Shown: positions 17,980-28,427, counted from the stretch's first letter. The stretch is DNA of 64,000 bases from Acetivibrio clariflavus DSM 19732 (GCF_000237085.1 NC_016627.1:1550001-1614000), one strand, 5' to 3'. Notes: generated by a model not told the origin, from the sequence alone. Numbers and translations are program-made.

Positions 17980-18843
17980 ATGATAAGATTTGGACCATCA
18001 GGGAACTCAGAAAGTTTTTACAATCAGGGTTACAAATCATCGGTTCAGATGCCTGCATGGCTCAAAAGTATGGGACTTAACGCTTATGAGTATCAATGCA
18101 GCAAAGGGGTAAATGTAGGTGAAGCTACTGCCAGAAGTATAGGTGAAGAGGCAGCGAAAAACGATATATACCTAAGTATTCATGCGCCTTACTATATAAA
18201 TTTGGCAAGTGAGCAGGAAGAGAAAAGGATTAATTCCAAACAGTATATTATACAAACTTTAACTTGTGCAAAATGGATGGGTGCAAAAAGAGTGGTTGTA
18301 CATACCGGTTCTTACAGAAAAGTGGACAAAAAGTGGGCACTCGATATGGCAAAAAAAGTTATGAAAGAAGTATTGGAAGAGGCAAGGGAAAAAGGCCTTG
18401 ATGATATAATCATATGCCCTGAAGTGTTAGGGAAGCAGAATCAACTGGGATCTTTAGAGGAAATAATCGAAATATGCAAAATTGATGAAAGACTATTACC
18501 TACAGTGGATTTTGGCCATATTCATGCCAGGAACTTAGGTTCGTTGAATTCAACGGAGGATTTTCAGGCTATATTTGAAAAGATTGAGAAGGAATTGGGG
18601 TATTTCAGATTAAAATACTTGCACTGTCATTTTAGCAGAATTGAGTTTACGAAAGGCGGGGAGAAAAAGCACTGGACATTGGACGATTTGCAGTTCGGGC
18701 CTGAGTTCGAGCATTTAGCAAAGGCTTTACATATTAAACGAATGGAACCGGTTATAATATGTGAGTCGAATGCTAATATGGCAGAGGATGCTCTTAAAAT
18801 GAAAGAAATATATGAATCTTTAGCGGAGGGGGATAAAGGTTGA
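17980..18843 (+). CDS. Endonuclease IV-like / sugar-isomerase TIM-barrel protein
   Basis: This 287-residue protein belongs to the AP endonuclease 2 TIM-barrel family, close to deoxyribonuclease IV. Motifs along the barrel suit a multi-zinc site: LSIHAPY (about 66), VHTGSY (about 107), CPEVLG (about 146), [10 protein letters not shown] (about 171), LHCHFS (about 211) and ICESNA (about 262). It may be an AP endonuclease acting on abasic DNA or an isomerase, and the zinc ligands favour the former. It overlaps aroQ by 4 nt (TTGA), so the two genes are translationally coupled although their roles are not obviously related. Confidence 0.8.
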   Translation: MIRFGPSGNSESFYNQGYKSSVQMPAWLKSMGLNAYEYQCSKGVNVGEATARSIGEEAAKNDIYLSIHAPYYINLASEQEEKRINSKQYIIQTLTCAKWMGAKRVVVHTGSYRKVDKKWALDMAKKVMKEVLEEAREKGLDDIIICPEVLGKQNQLGSLEEIIEICKIDERLLPTVDFGHIHARNLGSLNSTEDFQAIFEKIEKELGYFRLKYLHCHFSRIEFTKGGEKKHWTLDDLQFGPEFEHLAKALHIKRMEPVIICESNANMAEDALKMKEIYESLAEGDKG

Positions 18844-19268
18844 AAAAAATATTAATAATCAACGGTCCGAATTTAAATCTTTTAGGGACAAGAGAAAAAG
18901 AAGTATACGGAACCGAAACTTTGGATGATATAGCTAAAAAGGTAGCTGAAGAAGCGGCAAAACTTAATGTGAATATAGAATTTTTCCAATCCAACCACGA
19001 GGGAGATATTATCGATAAGATTCATGCCGCAAGGGGAAATACTGACGCTATAATTATAAATCCCGGCGCTTATACCCATTACAGCATAGCTATAAGAGAT
19101 GCCATAAAGGCTGTTGAGATACCCACAATTGAGATTCATCTGTCAAATATACATGCAAGAGAGGAGTTTAGAAGTCACTCTGTCATTGCACCGGTTTGTG
19201 TAGGGCAAATATGCGGTTTTGGAAGTAACAGCTATATTTTAGGATTGAATGCAGCAGCGCTGTTATAG
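18840..19268 (+). CDS. aroQ: Type II 3-dehydroquinate dehydratase
   Basis: This 142-residue enzyme dehydrates 3-dehydroquinate to 3-dehydroshikimate in the shikimate pathway. [12 protein letters not shown] (8-19) carries catalytic R18, Y23 is the catalytic tyrosine, and the [10 protein letters not shown] and HLSN blocks form the substrate site. The start is a TTG that overlaps the preceding stop codon, with GGAGGGGG upstream. Length is normal for the dodecameric type II enzyme. Confidence 0.95.
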   Translation: MKKILIINGPNLNLLGTREKEVYGTETLDDIAKKVAEEAAKLNVNIEFFQSNHEGDIIDKIHAARGNTDAIIINPGAYTHYSIAIRDAIKAVEIPTIEIHLSNIHAREEFRSHSVIAPVCVGQICGFGSNSYILGLNAAALL

Positions 19269-19329
19269 TATATTTTTCTTGTTTATTCAACATTAAGAGT
19301 TGTAATTAATTTAAGTTAAGGTGGTAAAT

Positions 19330-20415
19330 ATGGTAAGTAAAAAACAAATAGAGAGAAGAATTAGGGAACTTCGCAGTATACTTTCTCAAAAGGGCATAGA
19401 TGCCGCTTTAATTACCAAAAGAGAAAACTACATCTATATGTCCAACTTTACAGGAACTTTTGCCAATTTACTTATTACACATGATAAGGCCATACTTGTT
19501 ACTGACTTCAGATATACCGAACAGGCAAAGGAGCAGGCTCAATTATATGAAGTTGTTCAATACCAGGGTAATTTGAATGTCACTCTGAACGATTTGCTGA
19601 CAGCAAATAACGTTAAAATTCTTGGGTTTGAGGATGGATATATAACTTATAAAGCTTATGATGATCTTTCCAAAAACCTTAGCATAGATAAACTTGTACC
19701 TTTGGAAAGAACCATTGAGCTACTGAGACTTATCAAGGATTCTGAAGAAATTGAATTGATTAAAGAAGCAGTAAGAGTGGCAGATGAAGCTTTTTCCCAT
19801 GTGTTGAAATTTATAAGACCCGGTGTAACGGAAACGGAAATTGCTGCAGAGATTGAGTACTATCTGAAGAAACACGGTGCAAGAGGCCCATCCTTTGATA
19901 CTATTGTTGCATCGGGATGGCGGTCAAGTCTTCCCCATGGAGTGGCGTCAAACAGGGTTATTGAGCATGGGGACGCAGTTACTATGGATTTTGGAGCAAT
20001 TTGTAATGAGTATTGTTCCGATATGACAAGAACAGTTTTTGTGGGACAGCCGAAGGAAGAACTAAAGAAAATATACGGCATTGTTTTGGAAGCTCAGAAG
20101 GCCGGAGTCAATGGTGCTGTAAGCGGTCTTACCGGGAGAGAAATTGATAAGATTGCAAGAGATATAATATCTGATGCAGGATATGGGGAAAATTTCGGTC
20201 ATAGTCTTGGACATGGAGTGGGGATTGAAATTCATGAGGATCCAAGACTATCTCAGCAAGGCACCATAAAAATGAGAAACGGTATGGTGGTGACAGTAGA
20301 ACCTGGAATATATGTAAGCGGTTTGGGAGGAGTAAGAATTGAAGACATGATAGTAATTAATGATGATAAACCCATGGTATTGACAAGTTCCCCAAAGGAT
20401 ATGATAATATTGTAG
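19330..20415 (+). CDS. Xaa-Pro aminopeptidase / proline dipeptidase (M24B)
   Basis: This 361-residue metallopeptidase removes residues in front of proline. It has a creatinase-like N-terminal domain (to about 130) and a pita-bread catalytic domain. All five metal ligands are visible: D in TMDFG, D in CSDMTRT, H in GHSLGHGVG, E in TVEPGIY and E in VRIEDM. The ATG at 19330 is chosen because AAGGTGG (19318-19324) precedes it, and the in-frame GTG at 19321 lies inside that site. In Firmicutes this gene commonly precedes efp, as here, though a 378-nt gap separates them. Confidence 0.92.
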   Translation: MVSKKQIERRIRELRSILSQKGIDAALITKRENYIYMSNFTGTFANLLITHDKAILVTDFRYTEQAKEQAQLYEVVQYQGNLNVTLNDLLTANNVKILGFEDGYITYKAYDDLSKNLSIDKLVPLERTIELLRLIKDSEEIELIKEAVRVADEAFSHVLKFIRPGVTETEIAAEIEYYLKKHGARGPSFDTIVASGWRSSLPHGVASNRVIEHGDAVTMDFGAICNEYCSDMTRTVFVGQPKEELKKIYGIVLEAQKAGVNGAVSGLTGREIDKIARDIISDAGYGENFGHSLGHGVGIEIHEDPRLSQQGTIKMRNGMVVTVEPGIYVSGLGGVRIEDMIVINDDKPMVLTSSPKDMIIL

Positions 20416-20793
20416 TTCATAAATTTTTATGAGAACTGAAGATTTATGAAATATAGGTAAAAAAAGCTTTTTATATGCAGTGGGTTAGCATTATTTTTCT
20501 CAGAAAGAAACTTTTTCTTGAAATTGGCTTGATTTTATTTTAATATAAACTAGGGATTTAATATATATTTAATGAGGTCTTTCAAAAAAGCTCTTCCATT
20601 GCCATTTCTGTTAGGAAGATTGGCATAGCAGAGAATATAAGTGGAATGGTTTATTTTGATTGCGACCTGATGAAAATATATATTAAAGTATTGAATTATC
20701 GGTCTCTTGGTAATGGAATTTGAGAGACAAAGGCAAAGGGAATTTCCCATAGCTTTTATGATTTCAATATATTAATTTTGGAGGGATATTTTA
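20416..20793. other. 378-nt gap between the peptidase gene and efp
   Basis: No gene is convincing. Two short plus-strand open stretches (19 codons from 20572; 25 codons from 20646) lack ribosome sites. Their amino acid composition looks protein-like, so a decayed small gene is possible. A hairpin can form between GTCTCT and AGAGAC (about 20700-20728). The efp promoter must lie here but is not obvious. Confidence 0.35.
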
Positions 20794-21351
20794 ATGATAA
20801 CTGCTGGTGATTTTAGAAACGGCGTAACTTTTGAGCTTGACGGACAAATTTTTCAAATAGTTGAATTTCAGCATGTTAAACCAGGAAAAGGAGCAGCTTT
20901 TGTTAGAACAAAGCTTAAGAATATTGTAACTGGTGCTACAATTGAAAAAACATTTAACCCGACAGATAAAATGCCTAAAGCTCATATTGAAAGAAAGGAC
21001 ATGCAGTATCTTTACAACGATGGCGACCTGTATTATTTTATGGACTTGGAAACTTATGAGCAATTACCCTTAGGAAAAGATAAAGTTGGAGATGCTCTTA
21101 AGTTTGTGAAAGAAAATGATGTAGTAAAAATATTATCTCATAAAGGAAATGTATTTGGTATTGAGCCACCTACTTTTGTTGAATTAAAGATAACTGCAAC
21201 GGAACCTGGTTTCAAAGGTGATACAGCTACCGGTGCTACAAAACCTGCTACTGTTGAAACCGGAGCAGTAATTAAAGTGCCCTTGTTTATTGACAATGGG
21301 GATGTTATAAAGATAGATACCCGTACAGGTGAGTATATAGAAAGGGTTTAG
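20794..21351 (+). CDS. efp: Elongation factor P
   Basis: This 185-residue translation factor relieves ribosome stalling at polyproline stretches. It has the three beta-barrel domains of the family. The loop PGKGAA places K32 at the tip that enters the peptidyl-transferase centre and is often modified. No modification gene is visible nearby. The start follows GGAGGG. The C terminus [10 protein letters not shown] is typical. Confidence 0.96.
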   Translation: MITAGDFRNGVTFELDGQIFQIVEFQHVKPGKGAAFVRTKLKNIVTGATIEKTFNPTDKMPKAHIERKDMQYLYNDGDLYYFMDLETYEQLPLGKDKVGDALKFVKENDVVKILSHKGNVFGIEPPTFVELKITATEPGFKGDTATGATKPATVETGAVIKVPLFIDNGDVIKIDTRTGEYIERV

Positions 21352-21580
21352 TGGGTATAATATATCAGTAAAATGGAAGTATGTGACGTTGTTTCAAAGC
21401 TCTTCTGATAATCCGTATTACCGTGTTTATATGTGAATCTTTCAATTGAATTGATAGAATTTAAGAATCATAACTCAGGAGTGCACTTGATCAATGTCAA
21501 CAGTGAGAATTAATGTAAAAAATATTGGGAAATACTGAAATATTATTACTTGCTAAATTCAAAGTAAAGGAGAGAAATCT

Positions 21581-22003
21581 ATGGGCTTTATTAAAGAAAG
21601 AGTTGCTTACCTGAAAGGGTTAGCTGAAGGTATGAAAATAAATACTGAAACCAACGAGGGCAAACTGCTGAGTTCAATAATTGATGTTTTGGATGACATG
21701 GCACTTGCCATCGATGATATTGAAGAAGTTCAAGAGCAGCTTGGCGAACAGATTGACGATCTGGATGAAGATCTTGCAGAAGTTGAAAAGATTGTTTTTG
21801 ATTGTGAAGATGATGACGAAGATGATGATATACTTGCAGAAGTAGAGTGCCCGCATTGCGGAGAGATAATCGAGCTTGAAGAAGATATGCTCGATGAAGA
21901 TGCAGAATCTTTTGAGTGCCCACACTGCGGCAAAGATGTAGTAGTTGAGTGGGACTGTGATTGTGATGATTGTTGTGACCACGATGAGGATGATGACGAA
22001 TAG
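21581..22003 (+). CDS. CD1247-type acidic zinc-ribbon protein
   Basis: This 140-residue protein has two parts. The helical N-terminal domain (about 1-66) is of the clostridial CD1247 type, beginning GFIKERVAYLKGLAEG. The C-terminal part is very acidic and holds two CPHCG knuckles (about residues 90-94 and 113-117) that look like one zinc ribbon. A tail rich in Cys, His and Asp (CDCDDCCDHD) follows. The function is unknown, and the tail could store or buffer metal. AAAGGAG precedes the ATG. A bidirectional terminator follows immediately. Confidence 0.75.
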   Translation: MGFIKERVAYLKGLAEGMKINTETNEGKLLSSIIDVLDDMALAIDDIEEVQEQLGEQIDDLDEDLAEVEKIVFDCEDDDEDDDILAEVECPHCGEIIELEEDMLDEDAESFECPHCGKDVVVEWDCDCDDCCDHDEDDDE

Positions 22004-22017
22004 TACTTATAAGTAAT

Positions 22018-22063
22018 AAAAGTGTCGCAAACTACTTTTTTAAGTAGTGAGCGGCACTTTTTT
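22018..22063. terminator. Bidirectional terminator between convergent genes
   Basis: A long stem (AAAGTGTCGC...GCGGCACTTT with an inner ACTACTT/AAGTAGT helix) ends in six T residues on the plus strand. A T tract is also present on the minus strand, where it can end the DNA-repair unit. Confidence 0.85.
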
Positions 22064-22121
22064 ATAAATTTGAATGATTACTGCAAATAAATTTGAGCTT
22101 TGCCCATATTTGATTAAAAAA

Positions 22122-22868
22122 CTATATCAGACAATTTTTTTCAGTTAAGAATTCCCAATACCTTACCGGCATATTATGTTTTTGCAGTTTGGGATTAATT
22201 CTTTCTTTTATGCAAATATTGGTGAAATAGTTTTTCCAGAGTTTTTCATAATTGTCACTGGTGTATGAAATTAACGGTACCATTTCGTCTGAAATATCCG
22301 TAAAAATACAGCTTTTTTGGTCATATACTGCGGCATATTTTCTTTTGACATCGTGAATTACCCATTTCTGGTCTGAAAAACGATCTACAAAATGGCCGGA
22401 TATTAATGGTGTTATATTATGGTCGGGTTTATACTGGGCATAATATATATCATTTTCTAATTGTTTAAATCTCAAAAGTCCAACCATTAAATGACATTCA
22501 CGGGTAACTTTTTTGGCAGCAGTGTGAATTGCCAAAACTCTATCGTCCGAAAGATACAAGTCTACTTCTTTACCTTTTTTAAATCCCAACCTGACATAAT
22601 TCAAAATTTTTATTTCAATATCGTTAAGTTCGGATAAATAGGCATGATATACATTTTTTAATGCCTGATGCGATATTTTTTGACCAATGCTGTCATATAC
22701 TTTGGCGGCTTTTTCAGAGTCGGTTGTTATTTGTATATTTGTATCTAAAAGATTTACTTGTATGTAATCGGAGTAATATATGTGGTCAGGTTGCTCATGC
22801 CTGTAATAAGCTTCATATATAGAGGTTAGAAGACCTTCAAAGGAACCGTCGTACAAATAATTAATCAT
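22122..22868 (-). CDS. TIGR03915-type putative DNA-repair protein
   Basis: This 248-residue protein of the DUF4130 / TIGR03915 family is always found beside a TIGR03916 radical-SAM protein. It resembles part of the uracil-DNA-glycosylase-like superfamily, and the biochemical activity is unproven. YDGSFEGLLTSIYEA at the N terminus and GHFVDRFSDQKWVIHD (about 157-172) are the recognisable blocks. Its start codon overlaps the stop of the radical-SAM gene by one base (TAATG), so the two are translated together. It is last in its transcript, with the terminator at 22018-22063 downstream. Confidence 0.85.
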   Translation of the reverse strand: MINYLYDGSFEGLLTSIYEAYYRHEQPDHIYYSDYIQVNLLDTNIQITTDSEKAAKVYDSIGQKISHQALKNVYHAYLSELNDIEIKILNYVRLGFKKGKEVDLYLSDDRVLAIHTAAKKVTRECHLMVGLLRFKQLENDIYYAQYKPDHNITPLISGHFVDRFSDQKWVIHDVKRKYAAVYDQKSCIFTDISDEMVPLISYTSDNYEKLWKNYFTNICIKERINPKLQKHNMPVRYWEFLTEKNCLI

Positions 22869-24169
22869 TATATTTCACCTGCCAGACTCATAAATTTGTC
22901 TTCCAAGGTGGGTATTTCACCTATGCCGGAGAATAGGGATATTTGCTCCCAATTATCCTGGGATATATGGCTTTTGTCTACAAGTGCCTGGCGGATGTGG
23001 GTTTCGTTTAAGCCTATTTTGTTGAAGTACTTGCCCTTGCAAGTTATAAAAAATCTTGCTCTTTTTAGTACAATGCCCAGTTTCTTCAGGTCATCGAAAT
23101 CCAATTGCTTTACTTTTCTTGCAGCCATAATTTTTTTTACAGAGCGAACACCAACGCCCGGTATGCGAAGGAGCATTTCATAATCGGCTTTATTTATTTC
23201 CACCGGAAACAGATGCATATTTCTTAAAGCCCAACAGCATTTCGGATCAAGGGAGGTGTCGAAATTTGGATTTTCTTCATCCAGAAGTTCGCTGCTTTTA
23301 AAACCATAGAATCTTAAAAGCCAGTCGGCTTGATACAAGCGATGCTCTCTTAAAAGAGGAGGTTTGCTGATAGCAGGAAGATTGGGATTGGTTGAAACAG
23401 GGACATATGCAGAATAATAAACCCTTTTAAGTCCATAGTTTTTATAGAGTCCTTCCGACAGACGCAGAATTTTGAGGTCATGGTCGGGAGTGGCACCTAC
23501 TATCAGTTGAGTGCTTTGGCCGGCAGGAACAAAATTTGAGGCCGACTTGAAAAATTTTCTGTTATCTTTTGCTTCAGCTATTTTTGAGTTTACAAATTTC
23601 ATGGGTTTTAAAATGTTTTCACGTTTTTTCTGAGGGGCCAGCAGCTTAAGTCCTTGAGTGGAAGGTAATTCAATATTAAGGCTCATACGGTCCACCAGCT
23701 TGCCGGAGGCTTCAATAAGGCTAAGATCTGCACCCGGGATTGCTTTAAGGTGAATATAACCATTGAAGTTGTATTCTTTTCTAAGTATCCGTACCGTTTC
23801 ATAAAGCTGTTCCATTGTATAATTCGGATTTTTAATTATGGATGAGCTTAAAAACAAACCTTCTATGTAGTTGCGTCTATAAAAATTTATAGTTAGTGCA
23901 GCTGCTTCATGGGGAGTGAAAATTGCTCTGGGTATATCATTAGACAATCTGTTAACACAGTATGCACAATCATATACGCAGTAATTGGTGAAAAGGATTT
24001 TTAACAGAGATATACATCTTCCGTCATCGGACCAGCTATGGCAAATTCCAAAGGGATTGCTGTTACCTAGTCCCCCTTTGGAATTTTTCCTGTTGCTGCC
24101 GCTTGAGGAACATGAAACATCATATTTTGCAGCTGCTGCGAGAATTTCAAGTTTCTTTTGAAGTTCCAT
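22868..24169 (-). CDS. TIGR03916-type radical-SAM DNA-modification/repair protein
   Basis: This is a 433-residue radical-SAM enzyme. C64xxxC68xxC71 (in NYCVYDCAYC) binds the 4Fe-4S/SAM cluster. A helix-hairpin-helix motif near residue 350 (IPGVGVRSVKKI) suggests DNA binding. The family is annotated as a putative DNA modification/repair radical-SAM protein, and the lesion and chemistry are unknown. The ATG at 24169 is chosen because GGAGGT lies 7 nt upstream, whereas an in-frame start at 24232 lies far before it. A near-perfect LexA box overlaps the likely promoter, which supports a role in the DNA-damage response. Confidence 0.88.
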   Translation of the reverse strand: MELQKKLEILAAAAKYDVSCSSSGSNRKNSKGGLGNSNPFGICHSWSDDGRCISLLKILFTNYCVYDCAYCVNRLSNDIPRAIFTPHEAAALTINFYRRNYIEGLFLSSSIIKNPNYTMEQLYETVRILRKEYNFNGYIHLKAIPGADLSLIEASGKLVDRMSLNIELPSTQGLKLLAPQKKRENILKPMKFVNSKIAEAKDNRKFFKSASNFVPAGQSTQLIVGATPDHDLKILRLSEGLYKNYGLKRVYYSAYVPVSTNPNLPAISKPPLLREHRLYQADWLLRFYGFKSSELLDEENPNFDTSLDPKCCWALRNMHLFPVEINKADYEMLLRIPGVGVRSVKKIMAARKVKQLDFDDLKKLGIVLKRARFFITCKGKYFNKIGLNETHIRQALVDKSHISQDNWEQISLFSGIGEIPTLEDKFMSLAGEI

Positions 24170-24295
24170 TTTTTTACCTCCAGGAAAACCTTTATTATGC
24201 CGTTTAAAGTAATTTCCATTCTTGTAATTCAAACAAAATTATATTGTGAGTTTGAAGTCGTTGGTTTTCTATGTCTTAATAGAATTTTATCACAT

Positions 24296-24323
24296 ATTAT
24301 AGCAAAAATCAAACATATGTTCG
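24296..24323 (-). promoter_or_regulatory. SOS (LexA) box overlapping the promoter of the radical-SAM repair operon
   Basis: Read on the minus strand, CGAACATATGTTTG (24310-24323) matches the Gram-positive LexA consensus CGAACRNRYGTTYC at 13 of 14 positions. A TATAAT follows on the same strand (24296-24301), placing the box over the -35/spacer region where a repressor would block transcription. The gene start is about 127 nt further downstream. Confidence 0.7.
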
Positions 24324-24502
24324 AAATAGCAAAATTTGTAGTATCTGCTGTTAAGTTTTGTATGTGGAATATCGATAATAATAGTAAGAGGGTTAATGAT
24401 ATCAAGAGATTTGTTACAAATGAATTCATATAAATTGGCTTAAAAATGTTTCTAAATAACTTATGGTTTAAAACGCAGTGATATAAAAATCGGAGGCATG
24501 CT

Positions 24503-26353
24503 ATGCTTTTATGGATAGAAAAAAATTTTATTGTACCGATAGTTATTTTGATTGTTATACTTATTATAGGTATTATTGCTTTTTTAGTTTGCAATAAGTA
24601 TTTCAAAGATAAGCTTTCAAAAGCATATACAGAGCTTAAAAAAAACGATGAGCTGTTAAAAGTTGCAATGAGAAGTATAGGAGAAGCGATAATTGCAACA
24701 GACAAAAAGGGAATTGTTACCTTTGCCAATTGTGAGGCGCATAAACTTTTTTCCATTTCTAAAGACCAGTTTGTGAATAAAAATTTTAGTGACCTGCTGA
24801 GTATGTTGAAGGACCAGGATGGTTTTAGTTGTAATATTTTATTGGAAAAAGTGGTTACGAATGGAATTAAGCTGGATATAAAAAATGTCTCTGTTTTATC
24901 AATGGAAAACGATAAGGAACGAATTGTTTCAGGAAGCATTTTACCGTTAATGAATGAATCGAATGAGATAATCGGTGCATTAACAATTTTAAAAGATGTT
25001 ACAGAATTGAAGAAGAATGAAAAGAAGATATATGACATGAAATATTTTGACAGAATTACCGGACTGCCTAATAAAATGTTGTTTTTCGATAAGCTGAAAA
25101 CGGCTTTGGCTGCTGCTGAGAGCAGTGATACTAAGCTTGCGGTTATTGTTATCGATCTTGATAATTTTAAAACTATTAATGATACATTAGGTCATGATTT
25201 CGGAGATAAGGTACTTTTGCAAGTGGCAGAAAAAATTAAAGGACTTTTGCGGGAATCGGATACTGTAGCACGTTTAGGAGGAGATGAGTTTGTTATTCTG
25301 CAACCGGGGATAAAGGATATAACTGATGTTACAAAGGTTGCGGAACGCATTCTTGAAAACTTTAGAAATCCTTGGTTTTTGGAAGGAAGGGAGTATTACA
25401 TAACGGCAAGTCTTGGAATATCCCTTTATCCAACTGACGGACAGGATGAAAAGGTTTTAGTGAGAAATGCCGATATAGCCATGTCTAAAGTGAAAGAGAC
25501 AGGGAAAAACAATTATGAGCTGTTTATGGAATCAATGAAAAGAAAGATAATAGACAAATTGGATTTAGAAAGTGATTTAAGACATGCAATAGAAAAAGAA
25601 GAATTCGTACTGTTTTATCAACCGCAGATTGCACTTGCCACAGGAGAAATTATTGGTGTAGAGGCTTTGATAAGATGGGAACGAGAAGGTGTTGGTTTGG
25701 TTCAGCCAATGGAATTTATACCGGCAGCTGAGGAATCAAGTCTGATAATTCCTTTGGGTGAATGGGTTCTTAAAACTGCATGTAAGCAGAATGTAAAATG
25801 GATAAAATCAGGTATCAAACCTGTTTTAATGGCTGTCAACCTGTCTTCCAAGCAATTTCAGCAGCGTAATCTGGTTGAAATGATTGAGAGAATATTAGAT
25901 GAGACAGGCATGGACCCCACACTTCTGGAACTTGAAATTACTGAAAGTACAGCTATGCAGGATATTGACTTTACCATTAAAGTATTAAAAAAATTAAAAG
26001 AAAAAGGAATACGGATTTCTTTGGATGATTTTGGCACAGGATATTCTTCTTTGAATTATTTAAAGATGTTACCGATAGATTCTTTGAAAATTGACAAAAG
26101 TTTTGTACATGATTTAACCAACAGTCCGAGTGAAGAAACTATTGCAAAATCCGTCATCAGTCTTGCACATAAGCTGAACCTTTTGGTAGTGGCTGAAGGA
26201 GTTGAAACAAAGGCTCAACTGGAGTTGTTGAAAAATCATATGTGCGACAAAGTTCAGGGGTATTTGCTCAGCAAACCCGTACCACCGAATGAAGCTGAAA
26301 AACTGTTAAGGAAAGCAAAGAGCGAGTTGGAAGAATTTCGTGGTAATTTTTAA
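24503..26353 (+). CDS. Membrane PAS-GGDEF-EAL c-di-GMP enzyme
   Basis: This is a 616-residue c-di-GMP turnover protein. One N-terminal transmembrane helix (about 9-31) is followed by a PAS domain (about 50-165), a GGDEF domain (about 175-340) and an EAL domain (about 350-605). The cyclase motif GGDEF (259-263) is intact and preceded by an RESD inhibitory site (250-253). The phosphodiesterase residues are also intact: EAL (387-389), ELEITES, DDFGTGYS, IDKSF and VAEGVE. It could therefore either make or degrade c-di-GMP, with PAS and product control deciding. GGAGG lies 6 nt before the ATG. PilZ and type IV pilus targets exist elsewhere in the window. Confidence 0.93.
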   Translation: MLLWIEKNFIVPIVILIVILIIGIIAFLVCNKYFKDKLSKAYTELKKNDELLKVAMRSIGEAIIATDKKGIVTFANCEAHKLFSISKDQFVNKNFSDLLSMLKDQDGFSCNILLEKVVTNGIKLDIKNVSVLSMENDKERIVSGSILPLMNESNEIIGALTILKDVTELKKNEKKIYDMKYFDRITGLPNKMLFFDKLKTALAAAESSDTKLAVIVIDLDNFKTINDTLGHDFGDKVLLQVAEKIKGLLRESDTVARLGGDEFVILQPGIKDITDVTKVAERILENFRNPWFLEGREYYITASLGISLYPTDGQDEKVLVRNADIAMSKVKETGKNNYELFMESMKRKIIDKLDLESDLRHAIEKEEFVLFYQPQIALATGEIIGVEALIRWEREGVGLVQPMEFIPAAEESSLIIPLGEWVLKTACKQNVKWIKSGIKPVLMAVNLSSKQFQQRNLVEMIERILDETGMDPTLLELEITESTAMQDIDFTIKVLKKLKEKGIRISLDDFGTGYSSLNYLKMLPIDSLKIDKSFVHDLTNSPSEETIAKSVISLAHKLNLLVVAEGVETKAQLELLKNHMCDKVQGYLLSKPVPPNEAEKLLRKAKSELEEFRGNF

Positions 26354-26586
26354 TACCACGAAATTTTTTATGTTTGTATTTCTGCAATCGATGCAAATTA
26401 CAAGGGGAGTGTAAATATTGCATAGTTTTGCAGAGTGCTATTAATTGAATTTGAATAATTGTGAAAAGTATTTACAAAATTACAAATCACTGGTTGATAT
26501 AAGATGGAGAAATTATTGTTGCTAATATCAATATGTACGAGTATAATTACTACTATGATAATTTTTTGTCAAAGGGGGAATCGCTG

Positions 26587-26856
26587 ATGAGAGCGATTGT
26601 TACAGTTATTGGGAAGGACAAAGTTGGGATTATTGCTGCAATAAGTAACATACTGGCAAATTGCAATGTAAATATTTTAGATATTTCTCAGACAACCATG
26701 CAGGATGTATTTACAATGATAATGCTGGTGGATATTTCTGCGATGTGTGTTCCTTTTTCGGAATTATCCGAGCAACTGGAGAAAAAGGGTGTTGAATTGG
26801 GATTATCGGTTAAAATCCAACACGAAGATATTTTTAATTCCATGCACCAGATATAG
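26587..26856 (+). CDS. ACT-domain protein (UPF0237)
   Basis: This 89-residue single-ACT-domain protein ([19 protein letters not shown] at the N terminus) is related to GcvR/formyltetrahydrofolate-deformylase regulatory domains. ACT domains bind small ligands, usually amino acids. It sits 11 nt before the PFL-family gene, a conserved pairing in Firmicutes, so it probably regulates or pairs with that protein. The ATG at 26587 is preferred over an in-frame ATG at 26533 because AAAGGGGG (26571-26578) precedes it. Confidence 0.88.
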   Translation: MRAIVTVIGKDKVGIIAAISNILANCNVNILDISQTTMQDVFTMIMLVDISAMCVPFSELSEQLEKKGVELGLSVKIQHEDIFNSMHQI

Positions 26857-26867
26857 GGGGGAATTTT

Positions 26868-28226
26868 GTGATAAAACCTTTTGAGATAATTGAAACAATA
26901 AAAATGATTCAGGAAGATAATCTTGATATAAGAACCATTACAATGGGCATCTCTCTTAGAGATTGTGCAAGTCATGACGGAAATGTTGCAAGAAGAAAAA
27001 TATACGATAAAATAACGCGTCTTGCCGCCAATCTTGTAAAGGTTGGAGAGGATATTGAAAAAGAATACGGTATTCCCATCATTAATAAAAGGATTTCTGT
27101 AACCCCGATATCATTAATTGCCGAAAGCTGTGATGATGACGATTATGTGAAATTTGCACAGATTATGGACAAGGCTGCCGATGAAGTGGGAGTAAACTTT
27201 ATTGGTGGTTTTTCCGCTTTAGTGCACAAGGGATATACCAATGGCGACAGAAAACTTATACAGTCTATTCCGGAAGCTTTGAGTATAACAAATAAGGTAT
27301 GTTCTTCGGTTAATCTTGCTACAACCAAGACGGGAATAAACATGGATGCAGTAAAGGAAATGGGGCAGATAATTAAAAAGTGTGCAGAGCTCACAGCTGA
27401 CAGAGGTGGACTGGGATGTGCCAAACTGGTTGTATTTGCCAATGCACCGGAGGACAATCCTTTTATGGCGGGTGCCTTTCATGGAGTAGGTGAACCGGAA
27501 TGTGTCATTAACGTAGGTGTAAGCGGACCGGGTGTCGTAAAAAGTGCTTTGGCAAAAGTTAAAGGTGCAGATTTTGAAACGGTTTCCGAAACAATCAAGA
27601 AAACGGCTTTTAAAATAACCAGAATGGGACAATTGGTAGCAATGGAAGCGTCAAAACGTTTGGGAGTTTCCTTTGGGATTGTAGACCTGTCATTGGCGCC
27701 CACTCCAGCCATCGGAGATAGTGTAGCCCATATTCTTGAAGAAATGGGTTTGGAGAAATGCGGAACGCATGGAACTACTGCCGCATTGGCTCTATTGAAT
27801 GATGCAGTTAAAAAAGGTGGTGTAATGGCATCATCCTTTGTAGGAGGATTGAGCGGAGCGTTTATTCCTGTCAGTGAAGATGCAGGAATGGTTAATGCGG
27901 TTGTTGACGGTGCTCTTTCAATTGAAAAACTTGAAGCAATGACTTGTGTATGTTCTGTGGGACTGGATATGATTGTGATTCCGGGAGATACAAGCAGTGA
28001 AACCATTTCAGCTATTATTGCCGACGAAGCTGCCATTGGAGTTGTAAATAATAAAACCACCGCAGTCAGAATTATTCCGGCACCGGGAAAGAAAGTCGGT
28101 GATATGGTTGAATTTGGAGGGCTTTTAGGTTCCGGACCTGTTATGAGAGTAAACCAATTCAGCAGCAAAGAATTTATAGACAGGGGAGGACGTATTCCTG
28201 CACCTTTGCACAGCCTTAGAAATTAA
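26868..28226 (+). CDS. PFL-family protein (UPF0210/DUF711)
   Basis: This 452-residue protein belongs to UPF0210, a family related in fold to pyruvate formate-lyase-like glycyl enzymes. No glycyl-radical motif of the RVSGY type is evident. Its function is not established. Conserved-looking blocks include [10 protein letters not shown] (about 25-34), GMNxDAVKEMG (about 153) and [13 protein letters not shown] (about 364-376). The start is a GTG behind GGGGGG. It is always seen behind the ACT protein and is probably co-translated with it. A terminator follows at 28298-28328. Confidence 0.85.
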   Translation: MIKPFEIIETIKMIQEDNLDIRTITMGISLRDCASHDGNVARRKIYDKITRLAANLVKVGEDIEKEYGIPIINKRISVTPISLIAESCDDDDYVKFAQIMDKAADEVGVNFIGGFSALVHKGYTNGDRKLIQSIPEALSITNKVCSSVNLATTKTGINMDAVKEMGQIIKKCAELTADRGGLGCAKLVVFANAPEDNPFMAGAFHGVGEPECVINVGVSGPGVVKSALAKVKGADFETVSETIKKTAFKITRMGQLVAMEASKRLGVSFGIVDLSLAPTPAIGDSVAHILEEMGLEKCGTHGTTAALALLNDAVKKGGVMASSFVGGLSGAFIPVSEDAGMVNAVVDGALSIEKLEAMTCVCSVGLDMIVIPGDTSSETISAIIADEAAIGVVNNKTTAVRIIPAPGKKVGDMVEFGGLLGSGPVMRVNQFSSKEFIDRGGRIPAPLHSLRN

Positions 28227-28297
28227 GCTCAAATTTATAAATAAAGTAATTAAAACTTCTTACTGCAATATAAAAGAAATATTTTAAATACACTGTT

Positions 28298-28328
28298 AAT
28301 AGGAGCTTTGAGCTCCTATTAAAATTTT
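28298..28328 (+). terminator. Hairpin terminator after the PFL gene
   Basis: A 10-bp perfect stem AATAGGAGCT/AGCTCCTATT (28298-28307 with 28311-28320) has a 3-nt loop and a weak AAAATTTT tail. Confidence 0.6.
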
Positions 28329-28427
28329 GCCCTTCTTGTTAAAAATTTAAAATTTCCTGTCAGATTTCTTCCAATTATACCGAATATAATAATTGAAATG
28401 AATTGAAACTTGAAAGAAGGTGATTCA

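Noticed and set aside
27479-28168. Long minus-strand reading frame opposite the PFL-family gene
   Set aside because: The plus-strand gene has clear family blocks; the minus frame is a Thr/Pro/Ser-rich antisense shadow.
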